NCBI RefSeq assembly: GCF_010183535.1
Contig: NC_071328.1
Span: 3,038,001 to 3,102,000, forward strand
From: Caenorhabditis remanei
Lineage: Eukaryota; Nematoda; Chromadorea; Rhabditida; Rhabditidae
Direction: 5' to 3'
Length of the DNA stretch: 64,000 nucleotides
Shown: in pieces, positions 10,969 to 21,985 of the stretch
Layout of the letters: every line of letters starts with the position of its first letter
Position numbering within the stretch: the first letter of the stretch is position 1
Program-made: the position numbers and the translations under genes
Notes under the pieces: generated by a model
Seen by the model: only the letters and a program-made list of their open reading frames with translations
Told to the model about the DNA's origin: nothing
The model's database searches: none

Positions 10969-12130
10969 TTTGGAGAGTAATTGAGCAAATCAATGAGACA
11001 ATTGCAAAATCTTGTTTTTTAAGAACGTTGTAGCAGGTGGATAATAAAGAAAAAAACAGCTGAAATTATTTCAAATTAAATAGAAAAAAACCTGTTTAAT
11101 GAAATTCAAAGTTTTTCAAAACCTACTAACTCCTTCATCTGTATTTACCAGTCGGTTAACGCAGCCTAACGGCTGCTCAACCTCCTTCTCTACACCACCC
11201 TTCTGGGTGTTACAGCGCCTGCGGCGCTTCTTAAATGGTTCAAACTATCGAGGTCTCAGAATTTTCTCCTTCTCCTGGATCGTATTAATTTTCTTCACTT
11301 GTCGGTAGTTTTTGTTAGCTAAACAGCCCGTTCCGGTAGAGAGCAATTAAAACATCTCTGCTTTTCTGATACGATTTCGACAAATTTACTCGGTGACTTT
11401 TCTATCCTGAGGAAAAATGGATTTCAATATGAGCAGTTTTCAATTCACTAATCGAAACTGTATTCATTTTTTCTGCTTTATCTAACACTATTTCAAAAGA
11501 ACAGGAACTTTTAACTCTCCTTTCTCCCTCCTCAAGAGGCGAGTCATCTTTCAAATATTAATGTCAAACTTCGGCGACAATGTTGTCTCCCTTCTCTGAA
11601 TATGGCAGCCTGAGACCATGTTTTAACAAATCATCATCCTAGAAATTATTACCTTTTGAAGGTAACTGATCAACGACAAAGTTACTTATTCACAAATCAC
11701 CACCACTCTTTGAGTAGTGTTTTTTCATTCAATTTATTTCTATTAAACTTCTGACTGTTGCAACTTCTTCAATGATGGAGACGTCCGAAGTCTCAGAATG
11801 AATGGTACTAAACACAGCAAATGATATTTTTGGCTTCAGACTGAGAAAGCCTTACCAACTCTTTTACTGAAGCTTAGAAATTTGGAAATTGTCCTATTCA
11901 CATCTTTAAAAAATTAACCTAAAGTACTACTTTTAAGTTTTTGACTGATCGGCAGCGATGCCGCCTCCCTCCCCAAAATTTTTCAAGATTGTTTCTCATA
12001 TACACGGAAATCTTCTCTTCAGTCTGGTTTGATCTGAACTGTTCTGCTTTCTGATATTTTTTTTCTCTGAAAGACTTCAAAGCTATTCTACATATTTCTA
12101 AGTGTGAAAGTTAGACAGCCGGTAAAAATT
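10969..12130. other. Intergenic DNA, nothing recognised
   Basis: Upstream of the membrane-protein start. It holds two small GC hairpins (GCAGCCTAACGGCTGC near 11160, AGCGCCTGCGGCGCT near 11215) but no gene-like frame. Confidence 0.5.
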
Positions 12131-12133
12131 GAG

Positions 12134-12860
12134 TACAGTCATGGCCATAAATCGAACAACTTTGACCGTTTCTCAGTTAAAAATGTCCAACTTTGAAAGG
12201 GTGTCAAGAAAAGAGACTCTATTCCAGTTTAGATGTCTTTTGAAAACTCGAACGTCCCTTAAAACACTTAAACGTCCTTTAAAACACTTAAACGTTCTTT
12301 GGGGTCCCAAAAATGCTCAGAAATGTTTAGACGTCCCAAAAGCGTTTAGATGTCCCTTAAAATCCCAAAATTGTATTTAACCAATTAGTCGTTCAAAAAA
12401 TATTTGGACGTCGCTTAAACTTTCAAAACCAAGAGCTTGCTGTGGCACCTGGAAGTAGTGATTGCCTAAAAACAAAAACGTCCTTGAATCTTGACATGAT
12501 AATGGCTCAGCACCCGGGAAGTAGTGGATTCCTTAACACAGAGACATCAACCATCTAGCTTAAAGTTATGGAAAAAAGTGCAAGCAAGCATCAGTGTGTC
12601 TATGTTTTAAGGAAACCACGTCTAAACATTTTATGGAACTTTTAAACGTTTTTTGGAACGACTGAATGTTTTTTGGGACGTTTGAACACTTGAAAGGACG
12701 TCTTAACTTTTGGAAAAAATTTAGGGCATGACAGGGCGTTTAAGTGTTTTAAGGGACGTCTTAGTGTTTCATGGAACGTTCGAGTTTTTAAAGGATATCT
12801 AACCTTGAATAGAGCCAAAAAAATTGTTTTAAACCCACGCATTTTTCCTGACAATTTAAA
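12134..12860. repeat. Mariner-like fragment followed by an ACGTCCC foldback
   Basis: Begins with a TACAGTCATGGCC mariner-like end, then a foldback from about 12215 to 12815 with CTCTATTCCAGTTTAGATGTC at the left and its complement at the right. The arms are built from AACGTCCCTTAAAACACTT units. The same family continues at 13690-14070 and 58570-59360. Confidence 0.6.
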
Positions 12861-13178
12861 GAAATGAATTTATTCGAAGAATGAAATGTTTCCATAACTA
12901 TTTTTCCCGTGAACTCCTATTTACCTATTTCGAAAATTAAAGGCAATGAAAGGCTTGAAAACCACATTTTTTCACGTAGTGACCTGGTTTCGAACTATTC
13001 TAACTAAAAAAAAATGACGGGCATCATCCGGGGAAAATTTCCAAGCGATCTGTGTAAGTTTCATTAAAAACGGTTCAGTACAGAGGGCGCTAGAGTCGGC
13101 GACAGACGGACAGACAAACGGATCTGCTGAATATTATTAGTAAAGATTTAAATTAACTCGTCTCAGTTTGTTTTCATC
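12861..13178. other. Spacer, nothing recognised
   Basis: Intergenic DNA between two repeat blocks. A short GC-rich stretch (CAGAGGGCGCTAGAGTCGG) stands out but has no known match I can name. Confidence 0.4.
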
Positions 13179-13186
13179 AAACAGAC

Positions 13187-13624
13187 CAGAGCTGTGCGGA
13201 ATTCCTTCCTTCGACTTCCTTCTTCCTTCTTCCTTCTTCCTTTTCAAGAATGTTTCTTCCTTCTTCCTCCTTCCTTCTTCCCTTTTGAAAATTTTTACTT
13301 CCTTCTTCCTTCTTCCTTCTTCCGTTGAAATTTTTTGCCACTTCCGACTTCCGTGTAAAAAGTTTATAAAAATTTTGCAATTTTCGACGGAATTTCGGCG
13401 GAATTTTGGTGGTTTTTGACGGAATTTTGTATGAAACAACATCAAAATTCGTTTTCAGAGATGACTAGAAAAAAGTTTCCTCAAATTTGTCATTTTCAAA
13501 ATTAACTTCCGATTTTCCGGTTTGGAACCCAACTTCCTTCTTCCTTCTTCCGATTTCCTTTCTCAAAAATTTGCTTCCTTCTTCCTTCTTCCCTTTTAAA
13601 AATTTTTACTTCCGCACAGCTCTG
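13187..13624. mobile_element. hAT-type MITE, CAGAGCTG family
   Basis: Ends CAGAGCTGTGCGGAATTCC and the complement TTCCGCACAGCTCTG; exact 8-bp target duplication AAACAGAC at 13179-13186 and 13625-13632. The interior of CTTCCTTCTTCC runs and a TTTTCGACGGAATTTC core is closely related to the copy at 6125-6630. Confidence 0.88.
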
Positions 13625-13689
13625 AAACAGACCACCCTTTTTTCATTTTTCTATTTGCATTCCAATTATTTTTACCAATATTCCAGGCA

Positions 13690-14070
13690 TTTTCGGCTCT
13701 ATTCCAGTTTTGATGTCATTTAAAAACTAGAACGTCCCTTGAAACACTTAGACGTCCCTTGAAACTCCAGAATATAGTCGTGAATATTTAGACCAGAGTT
13801 GCGCGGAATTCCGACTTCCGACTTCCGTCTTCCGGGCATTTTTTCACTTCCGATTTCCGGCTTCCGTTTTGAAAATTTTACTTCCGACTTCCTACTTCCG
13901 ACTTCCGTTTTAGAAAAAATCACTTCCGCGCAACTCTGATTTAGACGTCCCAAAAAAACATTTAGACGTCCCTTGAACAGTTTCAATGATTTTTAGTGTT
14001 GAAGGGACGTCTAAATATTATTGGGACGTTTCAATGTTTTTTGGGACGTCTAATTATGTGAAACCAAACT
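13690..14070. repeat. ACGTCCC foldback, interrupted
   Basis: Left end GGCTCTATTCCAGTTTTGATG and ACGTCCCTTGAAACACTTAG units are mirrored to about 14060. The hAT element 13794-13938 sits inside it. Confidence 0.55.
13794..13938. mobile_element. hAT-type MITE, CAGAGTTG family, short copy
   Basis: Ends CAGAGTTGCGCGGAATTCC and the complement TTCCGCGCAACTCTG; exact 8-bp duplication ATTTAGAC at 13786-13793 and 13939-13946. At 145 bp it is one of the shortest intact copies. Confidence 0.88.
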
Positions 14071-14282
14071 TTGATATTTCAAGGGTTTATTGATTAAACA
14101 ATTCAGAAACAGCCACGGCAAAAGGCGAGGTATGCAAAGATGCTCCACTAGACAAAGGTGGTGTCGCAGTAAAATGTTTTAATCAAGATGGCCCTTTCTG
14201 GAGGCTGTGTGCGCGCAACAGACGGTCCACTGCAGGTCTTCCCTGTCTCCAACCGTATTGCGTGCCTTTTCCTGATTATAAC

Positions 14283-17200
14283 ATGTCAGAATTGCTTTTC
14301 CGAAAAGTGCTCAATAACGAACACTTGCTCGAAAACATTCTCGATCATCTTTCCGAAGATTTCACAAAAAATTTAAGTGTTCGATTGGTGAACTCATCTT
14401 TCAATGCGAATTTTCTTCGATCGATTAGATTAAACTATCGGAGGATGAAAATGGAATGTATTGGAGCACCGGAGAATTTATTTTTCCCAAATACTATAAA
14501 AGATTATATTTATATAAACTATCGGAAAGTGAAGAAAACCGTTGTTCCCAACTACTTTAGGTGAGTCACAAAAGCGTATGTTGATCATAGAATAATTCCA
14601 GATTTCTGAAAAATGTTGCAAAAGTGAAAGTTGAAGAGATCATCGTAAAAAACATCAGCAATGCGGGAAGAGTGTTCGCTGAGAAATTTCATGATCTGGT
14701 CTATAACGAGTTGATTGGATTGAATCGTGAGTTTTTACTCTTTCTCTTATTGGTGCAAGAGCACAGTCAAATGACGCGAGAGGACGGAACATGCCGGCCC
14801 ATATTCCCATGGGGCATCGTGATCAAAAAGGGGTGTTCACTCACTAGGAAAGATCCCTGAGTCAGTGTGGAGATATGGACCTCGAGGGCAAAAATTGAAT
14901 ATATATATTTGGAATCAGCGTTTTCTCAGCTATCCAATAGTTGCCGGTGGCAAGGTACCCTCATAACCCAGTAGTTATCCAAGTCCTCACAATAAATACC
15001 CAACGACACTCCGCCAAAGCCTCACGCGCCTACTGTAACCTCAGCGCGTCAGTTCACGTGGACACGTGTACTCCACGTGGCAACAAGTAGTTTTCTGAAG
15101 TCGGTTGGCTTTCAGAGTTAGTTCTGGTTTTAGCTTTGGTGTTTTGACTTTTATTTTGTAAGTTTATCGCTCTCATTATAATTCTTGCAATAAAGTAAAT
15201 TATTGTAAGAAACTGTGTTCTTTGTCGTCATATTTTATCCGGAACCTATCACCCCGTATTAATACGCGGGCAACAAGGTATAGGTCACGCCCCATATCTT
15301 CACACTGACTCGGACACCATCCCCAGTCAGAGAGGTCACTAAATCTTGGGGAACATTTCACTGACACTCTAACATGTTAGGGGTCATTTCTCATAGGGTC
15401 ATGAGGAAGTGTGTTAGTGAAATGTCCCCTCTCAGTGAATGCCCCTTTTGATCACGGTGCCACCTGTCCGAATGCTCCTGGGAGTATAGGCTCTTATTCT
15501 CTGCGTTGCCACATTATCGCAAGGCGTAAGGCCGCGGAAACGCGCGCCCCTCGCACAATCGAGGGCCAAGGGTTTTGGTGTTCATTGTTTGAGCCTATGC
15601 TCTACTAGGTGGGGCATATGTACGTGTGTTTACAGGCGCAAACGTGAGGAAGCTTATTGGATTGGGAGAATTGTGTTCGAATTGGGATTGCGACGATTGT
15701 TTCGATATGATTCACCAATGTCGAGAATATGGTCCAGTGCCATTTGACACGTTACGCCGTTTGACCAGCGTGAAAATGTTTGATAAATTGCATGTAACCG
15801 ACAGGTAAGTATTTTTTAAATTGTCTAAAATACAAATTATTTGTTATTTTAGAACACTCAAAAATTTTGCAGTCTACTGCTCATTTTTCGCAGGCTGTAA
15901 AGAAGATAGCGTGGTTTTGTTAGACAGCGTCATCCGACCTGAAATATCAGTTGACCATTTAGTTTTATGGATAAATGAGTCACAAGGGTTCTTTAAAAAT
16001 GGAGTGAAGATGAGAGACCTTTGTTATATGCCACGAGAAGTGATTGATATCATGCTGAAAAGGTGGAACGTGAAATCGGTCACATTGAATATTGTTAGAA
16101 GCGATGATATCCTTTTGGATGTGCCGTTTTGGATTCGGAGACAGTATTTCAGTGTAGTTTCGTTGAAAGATGCTCCTGGGATGATCAAACAATCAGGTAC
16201 CTTTTTGAAAATATTTATCATACTTGTCAAATGAGGGGCCGGCCCCTCAGGCCCCTCTTTTCAGGGATATGGGATTTTTGAGAAAATTTTTCAAATTTTT
16301 CATGAGGAAAAATTTCCCAATTTACTCGTTTTTTATACTTTTTTCACGATGATTTAGTATATTTTTCGAAACATTGACTGAATTTTTCAGCGAGACGCCT
16401 CCGGCAATAAAAAACTCTGAGGTCAAATCTGATTTTTTCCCAGAATAATCTGTGTGTTTTCGTGAGTTCATTTCCATATCGAAAGAATATAAAAATTCGG
16501 TCGAAACCCCGCAGAGATCAAGCGGCGAAACAGTTTGGGCATTTCTGTAGCCGTGGAAGAAAACAATAAAAAAATGGCGAAAGTAATCATTCTTATATAT
16601 AAAAGACAAGTGGGCGTTGTCTGAGGCACTGTCCGCAAGGGTTTTGGAAAGAGAAGAGAAACTGAGCCAGCGGGCAAAACCGAACTGGCGTGCTTTGGAC
16701 AACGACCGCCGCTTTAGACCACTCGGCCATGCGGGCACATTCGAAAGTCAATGACCACGTGAATGAAGAGAAACCAGCCGGCTCAACCGCCGAAGGCGGG
16801 GGGAGACAGGCTGGTTATATTATAAAACTTGAAAAAAATTCTTTGAAAATTTTCTTTCGATATGAAAATATACTCAGACACGCATACATTATTCTATGAA
16901 AAAATCAAAGTTGAACTTAGTCCAGCTTTACTCAAATTCGAAAAAAAAATTTGAAAAAAAAATTCCCTCCAAAAGACGGGCCTGAGGGGCCGGGCCGGGC
17001 CTGAACTTTTGAAAAAAAAAGCCCGGCCCGGCCCGGCCCTTGACAAGTATGATATTTATATAGAAAATGATTCCGAAGGAAATGAGTATTTGTCTTGATG
17101 CGGTTCATTGTCCAGTTTTCTCTTTCTTTTTTGGTTTCTAGAAAATGACGAAATCGCACTTTGAACCGTAAAAATAAACGGGAACTAAAACAGGAAAAAG

Positions 17201-18873
17201 GATAAACGGAAATACAGTACACAGGGTCAAATTTTGTCCATATGAATTCAAATTACCACAAAACCGGAAGCTCAGTGAAGCGCGTTTGCACACGACTTGG
17301 CAGATTGCCAATTGAATGCGATAATTGCATTTTTTAGTAGAAAATTGTCAACTTTGAGATCGATATTATGAGACTATCAGTGAGACAGTTTCACACTCTC
17401 AAAGTTGACAATTTTCGGCTCCGGGACATTTCGACACTAGACGTTTCGCCACCAAAAAATGGAGTATTTCCAAAGCTTTATAGGGGAAAAAACATGCCAT
17501 TAGTACGCTTTGATTATGCTAATTAAAGTGATGTGTTTTTTTCCCTATGAAGCTTTGAAAATTCTCCATTTTTTGGTGGCGAAATGTCCCGGAGCCCAAT
17601 TTTCTACTAAAAAAAATGCAATTATCGCATTCTTTATGGCCGGTACTGTAGTTGGTGCGTCTTTTTAAAGATCACAATTTTTCATACTTGCCACGGGCCG
17701 GGCCGGGCCGGGCCAAAATCAAGAAAATGTTCGGCCCGACCCGGCCCGGCCCCGCCCGTTTCGAAACAGCTTTTGAAACATTTTTGAAAATGTGATGTTT
17801 TTTTGGAAATTGTTATGTTTTTTTTGGAAATTTTTTGAAAAAAAAAAGTTTTCGAATAAAACTTCAAAACTCAATAAAAAGGTAAATATGTATGATAATT
17901 TAAGCATTTTTACTCTAAATTTTCGAAAAATTTCAGAAAATTGTGTTGCAAAATGAATACACATTTTTGCACACCAAAATGTAGATCTCGGCGAGTTCTA
18001 TGTCCGTGACCTACTCCGGGCCGGATGAGTATTCGTTAATGTGCCGCGGGCCGGGAAAAAGTGCCAAAAAACGCGAAAATGACCAAAAAACCCATTCTAG
18101 CCCGGCCCGCGGCACATTAACGAATACTCATCCGGCTCGGAGTAGGTCACGGACATAGAACTCGTCGAGATCTACATTTTGGTATATTTTTAAGCTCACA
18201 GAATTGAGTTTGAAGCGAGTTACGCGCCGGCCCGTGTCGGCCCGTTTCGGCCCGGTTTGCAAGTATGCATTTTTGAATCCGGGCCGGCTCGATTTTTGAC
18301 AAGTATGCAATTTTTAGCTCAGCAACTTTTGAACAAGGTACAGGTCACGCCCCACATCTAAAAAAAAACGTACAATCCGCTACTATCCCGTATTGCATCT
18401 CAACATTTACAGATCTCAAGATAAACTCCGTATCCGTCAAGCTGTCACAGTCACACTTCTGTTCTAATGGATTGATGTTTAGAACAATAAATTACACCCA
18501 ACAGAGAGGCTACGAGAATATGATATCAAACATTAGAAGAATGTTTCCGACCGACAGAATATCGATCAAATTCTCCCATTTCTGCAACGTGATTCAACAA
18601 GATGAAACAATTCGTGTCATGGATAACATTTTGAGAGTTGCTCAGTTGGGAGGACAAACAAATCTGAGCATTTATTGTCAATTTTTTACTGATTCATCCA
18701 CTCGTTGTCCAAAGAATCCGCTTCAACATGCAATCTATAGACGATCAATGGATCCATCGATCTGTGAACAACTGGCTTTCAAAAGGGAACAATGGATCAA
18801 TAGTCGTATTCACGTGAAAGACACCAGAAATGAATTTGAGATAATGTTCGATTTTTATGTTAAAGACAGATGA
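14283..18873 (+). CDS. Uncharacterised protein, inverted-duplicate copy A
   Basis: Five exons: 14283-14560, 14602-14726, 15636-15804, 15853-16196 and 18413-18873 (TGA), joined in frame to 458 residues. The start MSELLFRKVLNNEHLLENIL was chosen because both copies conserve the frame from this ATG, while the sequence just upstream is shifted between them. The N-terminus (about 10-55, LLENILDHLSEDFTKN.. then NSSFNANFLRSIRLNY) loosely resembles an F-box followed by a nematode-type C-terminal region; this is weak and no function is claimed. A Cys cluster (CSNWDCDDCFDMIHQC) lies near residue 145. Intron 4 (2.2 kb) holds three hAT elements. The twin gene lies inverted at 59634-63846. Confidence 0.78.
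14727..15635 (+). other. Intron 2 of copy A, LTR-like insert
   Basis: Contains GAGTCAGTGTGGAGATATGG near 14860 and its complement near 15305, enclosing about 420 bp. That insert has an AATAAA motif and a TG..CA-like span (about 15024-15270), suggesting a solo LTR or LTR-like fragment. Stretches from 15360 to 15480 match the equivalent intron of copy B (62880-62940). Confidence 0.35.
16219..17051. mobile_element. hAT-type element, CATACTTG family, 833 bp
   Basis: Ends CATACTTGTCAAATGAGGGG and the complement of GGCCCTTGACAAGTATG, with an exact 8-bp duplication ATATTTAT at 16211-16218 and 17052-17059. Subterminal DNA is GGCCGGGCC-rich. A tRNA-like unit (16660-16740) is carried inside. It lies in intron 4 of copy A. 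Confidence 0.87.
16660..16740 (-). pseudogene. tRNA-like (Leu/Ser-type) sequence inside the hAT element
   Basis: Read on the minus strand, GCCCGCATGGCCGAGTGG followed by TCTAAAGCGGCGG is a good type II tRNA 5' half and A box. The 3' half (AGTTCGGTTTTGCCCGC) has a damaged B box. I call it a pseudo-tRNA hitchhiking in the element. The open frame that starts MPAWPSGLKRRS is its by-product. Confidence 0.55.
17330..17650. repeat. Two nested foldbacks
   Basis: Outer arms TGCGATAATTGCATTTTTTAG and its complement end in a mariner-like CCGGTACTGTA. The inner foldback 17415-17598 has ends GGCTCCGGGACATTTCG and its complement and CACCAAAAAATGGAG arms. Confidence 0.6.
17683..18307. mobile_element. hAT-type element, CATACTTG family, with a nested copy
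   Basis: Ends CATACTTGCCACGGGCCGGG and the complement of TTTTTGACAAGTATG; exact 8-bp duplication CAATTTTT at 17675-17682 and 18308-18315. A second family member at 17970-18267 has inserted in it. Confidence 0.87.
17970..18267. mobile_element. Nested palindromic hAT-type MITE
   Basis: Exact 8-bp duplication CATTTTTG at 17962-17969 and 18268-18275. The right end is normal (GGTTTGCAAGTATG); the left end has lost about 45 bp and begins CACACCAAAATGTAGATC. The core is the GTAGATCTCG..GGTCACGGAC palindrome also found at 41.1, 47.9 and 63.2 kb. Confidence 0.82.
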
Positions 18874-19057
18874 TGTAACACTGTTATCTGGAACTAGGCT
18901 GGGATACAACGAACTGATAATTCTAATTGTCTATGTCTGCGTCTCTTCACGCACCCCTGTCTCCATACCTTAAAGCCAAACTCGTCAAGTTTCGAATTCA
19001 AGAAAAAGACCCTATTTTTTAACCAAATTTCTTGAATTTTCTTTAAATTTTACATTT

Positions 19058-19063
19058 AATAAA
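19058..19063 (+). promoter_or_regulatory. Poly(A) signal AATAAA of copy A
   Basis: AATAAA lies 185 bp past the stop of copy A. The same signal and flank (AATAAATCCAATTTCTTGATG) are conserved beyond copy B. Confidence 0.6.
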
Positions 19064-19082
19064 TCCAATTTCTTGATGCATA

Positions 19083-20180
19083 ACTACCGGCCAAAAAGTA
19101 ATCATGTTTTGCATTTTTCAGTTGAAAATGCCCAACTTTGAGAGTGTGTCATAGTAAAACAATTTTTCCCATCAAGTAAATTTTTAATGGATCAAATATT
19201 GTCGAAATAAAAAAAGTGACACTCGGTGATTGCGGACTTGAAATTTTGTTTCGATGTTTTCGCCCCGCCCCAAAATCTGCAAGCGCCGCGCGCCCTGTTG
19301 CAAGCCGCCGCGCACTTTTTTGCGCCTTTATTTTTTTATCAGATATTAAAGTATTTTTTCAACAAAAAAATGAAAAATATATGTAAAAATGTAGAAACAA
19401 TGTAATTATTTAATGTAAATTATGAAAACGTTGTTTATTTGAACCTAAAATTGTTATGAAATCATAAATAGTGGATACTCTAAATTAGCCAGGTGAGTGA
19501 CAGGCTATTGCCTGATTTCAGAGAACAACAAACCGAAGAAGCAGCGAAGATCGGTAAAATGTGAGAATTAAATAATTACTCTCAGTTTTATTAATTTCTA
19601 ATTCCAGATCTAGACGTCTTCAATTACTTCCTTGACATCAGCGCCGGCTACGTACTCCTCACTCACTTTGAACTCCTCCTATAGAGTGGGAAGATATGTG
19701 CCGAATTCAGAAATCAAAAATTTTAATTTCACCGTTTATTCTAACTCAATATTACGTGTTTTCAGTAAATTCAATATAAAAAATGTTATCATAATTTTTA
19801 CTGTGCTCACTTGTTAATTTTTGACCATGATTGAATTTTTTGTCTCTCTGGGTACAACATGTTAAACGTTTTATGTTTGACAATTGTTGGTTAGTTGTCA
19901 TTCTTTTTTATTGACAAAATGCATGCATTCTTTGCGGAGTTAACCTTCAAAATCTGATAAAAAAATAAAAGCGCAAAAAAGTGCGCGGCGGCTTGCAACA
20001 GGGCGCGCGGCGCTTGCAGATTTTGGGGCGGGGCGAAAACATCAAAACAAAATTTCAAGTCCGCAATCACCGAGTGTCACTTTTTTTATTTCGACAATAG
20101 ATCAAAAGTAGAGCTCAAAAATTGTACTTTTTGCACCGAAGTGTGATGATTATAAGGGGAAAATTACTTTAACGAGATTC
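19083..20180. mobile_element. Mariner-like MITE remnant, interrupted
   Basis: Starts with a CTACCGGCCAAAAAG end and carries TTGAAAATGCCCAACTTTGAGA, the arm sequence of the CAGTACC family. The element 19199-20097 splits it at TA. Confidence 0.6.
19199..20097. mobile_element. TIR element with long GC-rich ends, TA target
   Basis: Terminal inverted repeats of at least 130 bp begin TTGTCGAAATAAAAAAAGTG and continue through CACTCGGTGATTGCGGAC and the CCGCCGCGCAC block. The flanks are TA on both sides (19197-19198, 20098-20099). The middle holds exon-like pieces with splice signals (19470-19680; see findings). No transposase was seen. Confidence 0.75.
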
Positions 20181-20344
20181 CATGATTCGAAAATTCATCT
20201 CCGTTTATTTGTACCTTCTCACAATTTTTGTATGAAATGAGCTGATCGACTGAAAGTTTTCCCAAAATGTAATTTCAAACTTCCTATCGCTATAAAAAAA
20301 TCCATGGAACTTTATTTGAACTTTCAAAATTTATTACTAAACTG

Positions 20345-21132
20345 CACAGTCTCCCAGACTCCGAGAAAGAACTGCAAGGAAATTTTTGATCTACCCTCAT
20401 GAAATGAAAAATTTGAGAAATTATCAGGTCTAGAACATTATTTCTATAATTTTTATCGTGAAGCTCAAGGTCAGAAGTTAGAAATTTGCAGTTTTAGAAT
20501 TATTTTGAGAGCATTATCCACTCATTCAATCCAAAAAATCCTGGTTTTATATATTTTTTCGTGTCGAAATGGCAATTTTTCATTTTGATATTGGAAATAT
20601 CTACGGGATTTGTTCATTTCTTAACATTTTCCAACGAATGATAGCTCAAATCGTGCTCCGGAGATTTTTTCACATTTCTGTAGGACGGTTTTTTAATTTG
20701 TTCATTAGTTTTCGAGAAAATAACAAAAAATTGAAAAAAAATTCAGAATTTGATCGATTTCTCGAAAACTAATGAGCAAATTGAAAAATCGTCCTACAGA
20801 AATGTTTAAAAATCTCCGGAGCACGATTTGAGCTATCACTCGTTGGAAAATGTTGAGAAACGAGCAAATCCCGTAGATATTTCCAATATCAAAATGAAAA
20901 ATTGCCTTTTCGACTTGAAATAATATATAAAACCAGGATTTTTTGAATTGAATGAGTGGATAATGCTCTCAAAATAATTCTAAAACTTGAATTTTATCAT
21001 TCCTGACTTGGAGCTTTACTCTAAAAATCAAAAAAATAAATTTTTAGACCTGCTAATTTCTCAAAATTTTCGTTTCATCAGGGTAGATCAAATATTTCCT
21101 TGCAGTTCTTTCTCGGAGTCTGGGAGACTGTG
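20345..21132. repeat. 788-bp near-perfect foldback
   Basis: Ends CACAGTCTCCCAGACTCCGA and its complement, flanked by AACTG on both sides (20340-20344, 21133-21137). The arms pair along almost their full length around a centre near 20735. Short open frames inside are random. Confidence 0.75.
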
Positions 21133-21179
21133 AACTGTTAAAAAACTGTGAGGGAAACTTTTTCACTGAGCAATCATCA

Positions 21180-21425
21180 TCAAATTAATATCTTCCTGAA
21201 TACCCCATCGATATATTGGTCAATTGAAAGTCCAGATATATTCCTACTATCTTTTTTATTTTGTCTTCTAATCCATTTGCGTATTCGTTTCGAATAACAC
21301 ACATAAACAGATAATATCCAGAGAAAAGGGAAATAATGAGTGACTTCTCGGTAATCAGAAAAACTGATTGGGGATCCAGAAGAACTGTTGCGAATCTCTT
21401 TGATGATAACGCATGTGATGGTTAT
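21180..21425 (-). pseudogene. Orphan last exon, paralogue of the membrane protein
   Basis: An open 82-codon exon, acceptor CTTTCAG at 21426-21432 and TGA at 21182-21180, closely matches the terminal exon at 5759-5520. Shared runs are THYFPFLWILSVYVCYSK and IRKWIRRQNKKDS. The 3' tail differs (ends RKILI). The flanking intron with its GCGCTC hairpin is also copied up to about 21540, where similarity ends abruptly at another repeat. No upstream exons are present, so it is a duplicated gene fragment. Confidence 0.8.
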
Positions 21426-21446
21426 CTGAAAGTGTATAAGCTCGGG

Positions 21447-21538
21447 GCACAGTTCTTACAACTGCGCTCTACCGAAACTGAAGAAAATTGAGTGTTTCGG
21501 TGGAGCGCAGTTATAAGAACTGTGCCGACCTAATATCT
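21447..21538. repeat. GCGCTC hairpin repeat
   Basis: Same hairpin, in the same position relative to the exon, as at 5777-5870, so it was duplicated together with it. Confidence 0.7.
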
Positions 21539-21610
21539 TGATCCGCAACGGAAAGTTTTGAATTTACCGGCGGAGTCGCGATGCGTGTGCGTCGCGTTTT
21601 TCATTGAAAG

Positions 21611-21889
21611 TGTTGTATCTCGTGCTAATAGAGAAACAATGTATAATAATCACTCGTTTATTAGTGATTCGGAATACTAGAATGAGGGGGGACAAGGGTA
21701 ACAATCTATCACGAAACGGTCACGTTCCGGAAGCAGGTATAAAACTACAACTGACTTTAGAACGAGAGGAAAAGGATGACATTTCCTCTTCGCGGGCAAA
21801 CGGGGGAATACGAGGGAAAGCGGGTAGATCAAAAAGTATAGATCAAAAATAATATAAATCTTTGTGACTAAATAAACAACGTCACAACA
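21611..21889 (-). repeat. 3' LTR
   Basis: Downstream LTR relative to the minus-strand open frame; no difference from the other LTR was seen by eye. Confidence 0.93.
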
Positions 21890-21985
21890 CCTCCCTACGT
21901 AAAGATAAAACATACTGGTTAATCAGGTAACAACAATGATGGTATCAGGATAAGTAGAACAATAGGAATAATCACAAATGAGAAC

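Noticed and set aside
13137..13445. Lys/Glu-rich open frames over CTTCC-type DNA
   Set aside because: Translation of CTTCCTTCTTCC simple repeats inside a hAT MITE.
14188..14376. Upstream ATG for copy A
   Set aside because: Its frame is shifted relative to the conserved protein; copy B supports the start at MSELLF (14283).
16322..16738. 138-codon frame starting MPAWPSGLKRRS
   Set aside because: The N-terminus is translated tRNA-like sequence; the rest lies within a MITE.
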